A DNA stretch of 64,000 bases from the NCBI GenBank assembly GCA_963749825.1, contig CAVVOI010000012.1, positions 496,001 to 560,000 on the forward strand, in the 5' to 3' direction. The notes under the pieces were generated by a model. The model made no database searches and was not told the DNA's origin. It saw nothing but the letters and a program-made list of their open reading frames with translations. This DNA is from UBA11865 sp963749825. Lineage in GTDB: Bacteria; Chloroflexota; Anaerolineae; Promineifilales; Promineifilaceae. Shown in pieces: positions 61,900 through 64,000 of this stretch. The translations under genes were made by a program, and so were the position numbers. How positions within the stretch are numbered: the stretch's first letter is position 1; every line of letters starts with the position of its first letter.

Positions 61900-62724
61900 T
61901 CATCTACTCTTAGGACCCAGTTTCCGCCTTAGCCACCGCACAATGGCCCTCAAGACAAGGTAGATGGCCAACCCGATGAAAGCGAAGGCTACCAGCCGGA
62001 CCCCAAACCAAAATGCCCGACCGAAATTTTTGGTTTCGATTCCTTGAATCTGGGCCAACAGGCCCCGGTTCTCTTCAGAATTAAGATCTTCTCCTCCAGC
62101 GTTACCGCCCGGACCAAGTGGTGCGTCGACAGCAGCGGAGATCCGAGTTGGTGTTGGAAATGGCGTCAAGGTAGGCAATACGCCCACACCCGCCTGCATC
62201 GTGGCTGCTAAAGAGGTGCCCGGTAAGGGCGTCGCCAGCTCCACTCCGGCCGTAGGTGTGATGGTTGGTGTGACCGTTGGCGTTACATCGATATTGGCTA
62301 CGATGAGATCAGAAACAAAATATTCATCATAGTTATAGTCATTCCTAACGACCCTCAGACGGAGTTGATAACGACCATCGGGAAAAACTGGTGAAAGCTC
62401 TCCACCAACGGTCGTATCCCATATGGCGATGGTATCGCTGATCACCGGGCGATCTCCCTGCGCGAAAACGATCCAATCAGAACCTGGGCTGAAGGCAGGT
62501 TGGAAAGCTAATTCATAACGCAAAAAATCGGGGTGACTGGCCGATCCTGAAACCACAACAATGCCAGACACAACATCACCCGGAGCAGGAACCGTGACCC
62601 CGTTCGATTGCTGTGCCCGCAACTGTCGCGGCATCAGCATATATGCCGCCAGTAACACCGCCGGCACAATGAATATGACAATCAGCTTCTGGCTCAACAG
62701 CCTGTATCTACTCGCTTCATGCAT
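61900..62724 (-). CDS. Membrane-anchored surface protein
   Basis: An N-terminal hydrophobic signal (LIVIFIVPAVLLAAYMLM) is followed by a beta-rich domain with VPAPGDVVSGIVVVSGSA and FPDGRYQLRLRVVRND (about 40-150). A Thr/Pro linker (TPTVTPTITPT) and a C-terminal helix (VRLVAFAFIGLAIYLVLRAIV) with a basic tail complete it. Probably exported and held by the C-terminal helix. No named domain is recognised. It lies 69 nt before pth on the same strand. Confidence 0.78.
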   Translation of the reverse strand: MHEASRYRLLSQKLIVIFIVPAVLLAAYMLMPRQLRAQQSNGVTVPAPGDVVSGIVVVSGSASHPDFLRYELAFQPAFSPGSDWIVFAQGDRPVISDTIAIWDTTVGGELSPVFPDGRYQLRLRVVRNDYNYDEYFVSDLIVANIDVTPTVTPTITPTAGVELATPLPGTSLAATMQAGVGVLPTLTPFPTPTRISAAVDAPLGPGGNAGGEDLNSEENRGLLAQIQGIETKNFGRAFWFGVRLVAFAFIGLAIYLVLRAIVRWLRRKLGPKSR

Positions 62725-62796
62725 TGGTCGCTGAATTCAACTCATATACCAAACATGCGAGTCTAACACATTCAACATGGCTCCGCTAATCATTTT

Positions 62797-64000
62797 AAAC
62801 CCTGCAACCAGGGCAATCGCATGAAAGGATTGCACGAATGGAGGGAATAGGTTGAAATAGCGAGCATCTCAAGAGAAAAGGAGGTGTTCGAATGACGTCG
62901 ACAAGAAAGACGACCATTCATGAAGCATTTGATGCCCTCGAAGACCCTCGACAAGAATGGAAAGTTGAGCATCCGCTGGTCAATCTGGTATTTCTGACAG
63001 TATGTGGCGTCCTTTGCGGGGCTGATAACTGGGCCGAGATAGAGGGCTTCGGCCAGGCGCAACAGCCTTGGCTGGCGGAGTACCTGGACTTGACAGCTGG
63101 TATTCCATCGCACGACACCCTTGGGCGCGTATTTGGTCAGTTGGATGGCGAGTCATTCAGTGAATGTTTTGTGGTGTGGATGACCAGCATCGCCGAACGC
63201 CAGGGCAAGCAAATCGCCATTGATGGGAAGGTCATGTGTGGCTCACGGGATAAAAGACTGGGCCGGGAGGCGATTGACATGGTTAGTGCCTTTGCCGTGG
63301 AAGCGGGGCTGACATTGGCCCAGCGAAAAGTGGACGAGAAGTCAAATGAGATCACTGCCATTCCCTTTCTGCTAGAGATGCTGACGTTACAAGACACCGT
63401 CGTGACTATCGATGCCATGGGTTGTCAGACAGAGATAGCTGAACAGATTATTGACCGGGCTGGGGATTACATCCTGGCCCTGAAAGGTAATCAGGGACAA
63501 CTTTTGGAGGATGTGGCCGACATGTTTGCTTACTTTGAGAAAATTGGCTTCAAGGATGTGCCCCACACCTATCATCGCCAGGTTAATGATGGGCACGGTC
63601 GGCTAGAAATCCGTGAGTGTTGGACCTTTTCACCCCATGAATATGCTCAGTACTTTCGCACCCTGGAAAAGTGGTCCAGTTTGCGCAGCGCGGTGATGGT
63701 GATCTCGGAACGTCACATGGACCAGAAGGTAACCCGGGAACGCCGTTTCTTCATCTCCAGCCTGGCTGATAATGCCCGTTCCCATATAGCCTACATCCGT
63801 AGCCACTGGGCCATTGAAAACAAACTGCATTGGGTACTGGACGTCGCTTTTCGTGAAGACCATCATCGGGCAGGGCACGAGAGGGCGAGAGTGCAGCCAA
63901 CCTCGCGATTGTACGCCATCTTGTCTTGAATCTGTTGCGCCAAGATAAGAGTTTCAAGGGCGGCATTCATGCCAAACGTCTCAAGTGCGCTTGGGATGTC
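62797..64000 (+). mobile_element. ISAs1-family insertion sequence, cut by the window end
   Basis: Contains an ISAs1-type transposase and continues past position 64000. The left end probably lies near CAGGGCAATCGCATGAAA (about 62810), but the right inverted repeat and target duplication are outside the window. Confidence 0.75.
62892..63929 (+). CDS. ISAs1-family transposase, frameshifted
   Basis: DDE transposase. The N-terminal DDE_Tnp_1-associated domain shows ALEDPRQEWKVEHPLVNLVF and SHDTLGRVF. The catalytic residues are Asp in IAIDGKVMCGS, Asp in VVTIDAMGCQ and Glu in LDVAFREDHH. AAGGAGG precedes the ATG. The written frame stops at 63929, but an alternative frame from about 63885 continues the family C-terminus as ESAANLAIVRHLVLNLLRQD to the window end, so one base shift near 63875-63890 is likely. 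The copy is probably inactive unless the shift is a sequencing error. Confidence 0.88.
   Translation: MTSTRKTTIHEAFDALEDPRQEWKVEHPLVNLVFLTVCGVLCGADNWAEIEGFGQAQQPWLAEYLDLTAGIPSHDTLGRVFGQLDGESFSECFVVWMTSIAERQGKQIAIDGKVMCGSRDKRLGREAIDMVSAFAVEAGLTLAQRKVDEKSNEITAIPFLLEMLTLQDTVVTIDAMGCQTEIAEQIIDRAGDYILALKGNQGQLLEDVADMFAYFEKIGFKDVPHTYHRQVNDGHGRLEIRECWTFSPHEYAQYFRTLEKWSSLRSAVMVISERHMDQKVTRERRFFISSLADNARSHIAYIRSHWAIENKLHWVLDVAFREDHHRAGHERARVQPTSRLYAILS

Noticed and set aside
1..64000. tRNA, rRNA or CRISPR
   Set aside because: No cloverleaf-like intergenic sequence with a T-loop, no rRNA signature and no spaced direct repeats were found by reading both strands; the only tandem array codes for protein.

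Overview
The window looks like a chromosomal segment of a Chloroflexota bacterium, most likely class Anaerolineae and close to filamentous activated-sludge types. This is an inference from gene style: a YvcK-like protein with membrane helices, a Flp-type pilin, subtilases with a tandem Trp-Asn-Ser-Val-Asn tail, several Thr/Pro-rich membrane-anchored proteins, and a MurA with Asp at the usual catalytic Cys. Coding density is high. I see no rRNA, tRNA, CRISPR array or convincing replication origin. Motifs of the GGCCGG/CGGCCG type recur throughout the coding sequence.

Layout. 0-4.2 kb: acetyl-CoA synthetase, a PPK2 polyphosphate kinase, a zinc-ribbon membrane protein and a Flp pilin. 4.9-11.3 kb: a sensory block with a soluble PAS-GAF histidine kinase, a secreted S8 protease with a WNSVN-repeat tail, and a membrane c-di-GMP enzyme carrying GGDEF and HD-GYP modules. 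The protease and the c-di-GMP enzyme are interrupted by single-base indels. 11.3-12.2 kb is almost empty. 13.1-15.9 kb: a compact panB-panE-panC pantothenate operon. 15.9-25.4 kb: a TolB-like propeller, a P1B metal ATPase with an unusual CSC motif, a polytopic membrane subtilase, GlpX, and a broken SulP-STAS-rhodanese gene. 25.4-29 kb: phosphoesterase, MazG-like hydrolase, GAPDH and YvcK; with GlpX these form a gluconeogenesis-flavoured group.

29.2-33.1 kb: methylthioribose-1-phosphate isomerase, then a CDP-glucose-derived deoxysugar operon. 33.2-34.7 kb: three tandem Hsp20 genes. 35-39.7 kb: an inositol-monophosphatase-like gene and serine biosynthesis (phosphatase, class V aminotransferase, SerA) with a structured leader before serA. 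39.9-43.9 kb: the conserved rpmH-rnpA-yidD-yidC-jag operon, with an extra PQQ-propeller lipoprotein inside it. A near-perfect promoter and a hairpin/U-tract sit directly in front of rpmH. 44-51.3 kb: murA, a hydrolase, rdgB, DUF177, obg, a small zinc protein, a His-type S26 peptidase and a catalytically degenerate tyrosine-recombinase-like protein. 51.7-62.7 kb: a large glycosyltransferase-like membrane protein with an in-frame repeat insertion, a Ser/Thr kinase with an NBR1-like Ig domain, mfd, pth and an anchored surface protein. 62.8 kb to the end: an ISAs1-family insertion sequence cut by the window edge.

The strongest candidates for undescribed biology are the rpmH leader, the protease/c-di-GMP membrane module, the serA leader, the inactive recombinase and the in-frame repeat in the membrane protein. 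Clusters of single-base indels near 7-10 kb and 24.5-25 kb may be sequencing or assembly errors or true gene decay; the sequence alone cannot decide.
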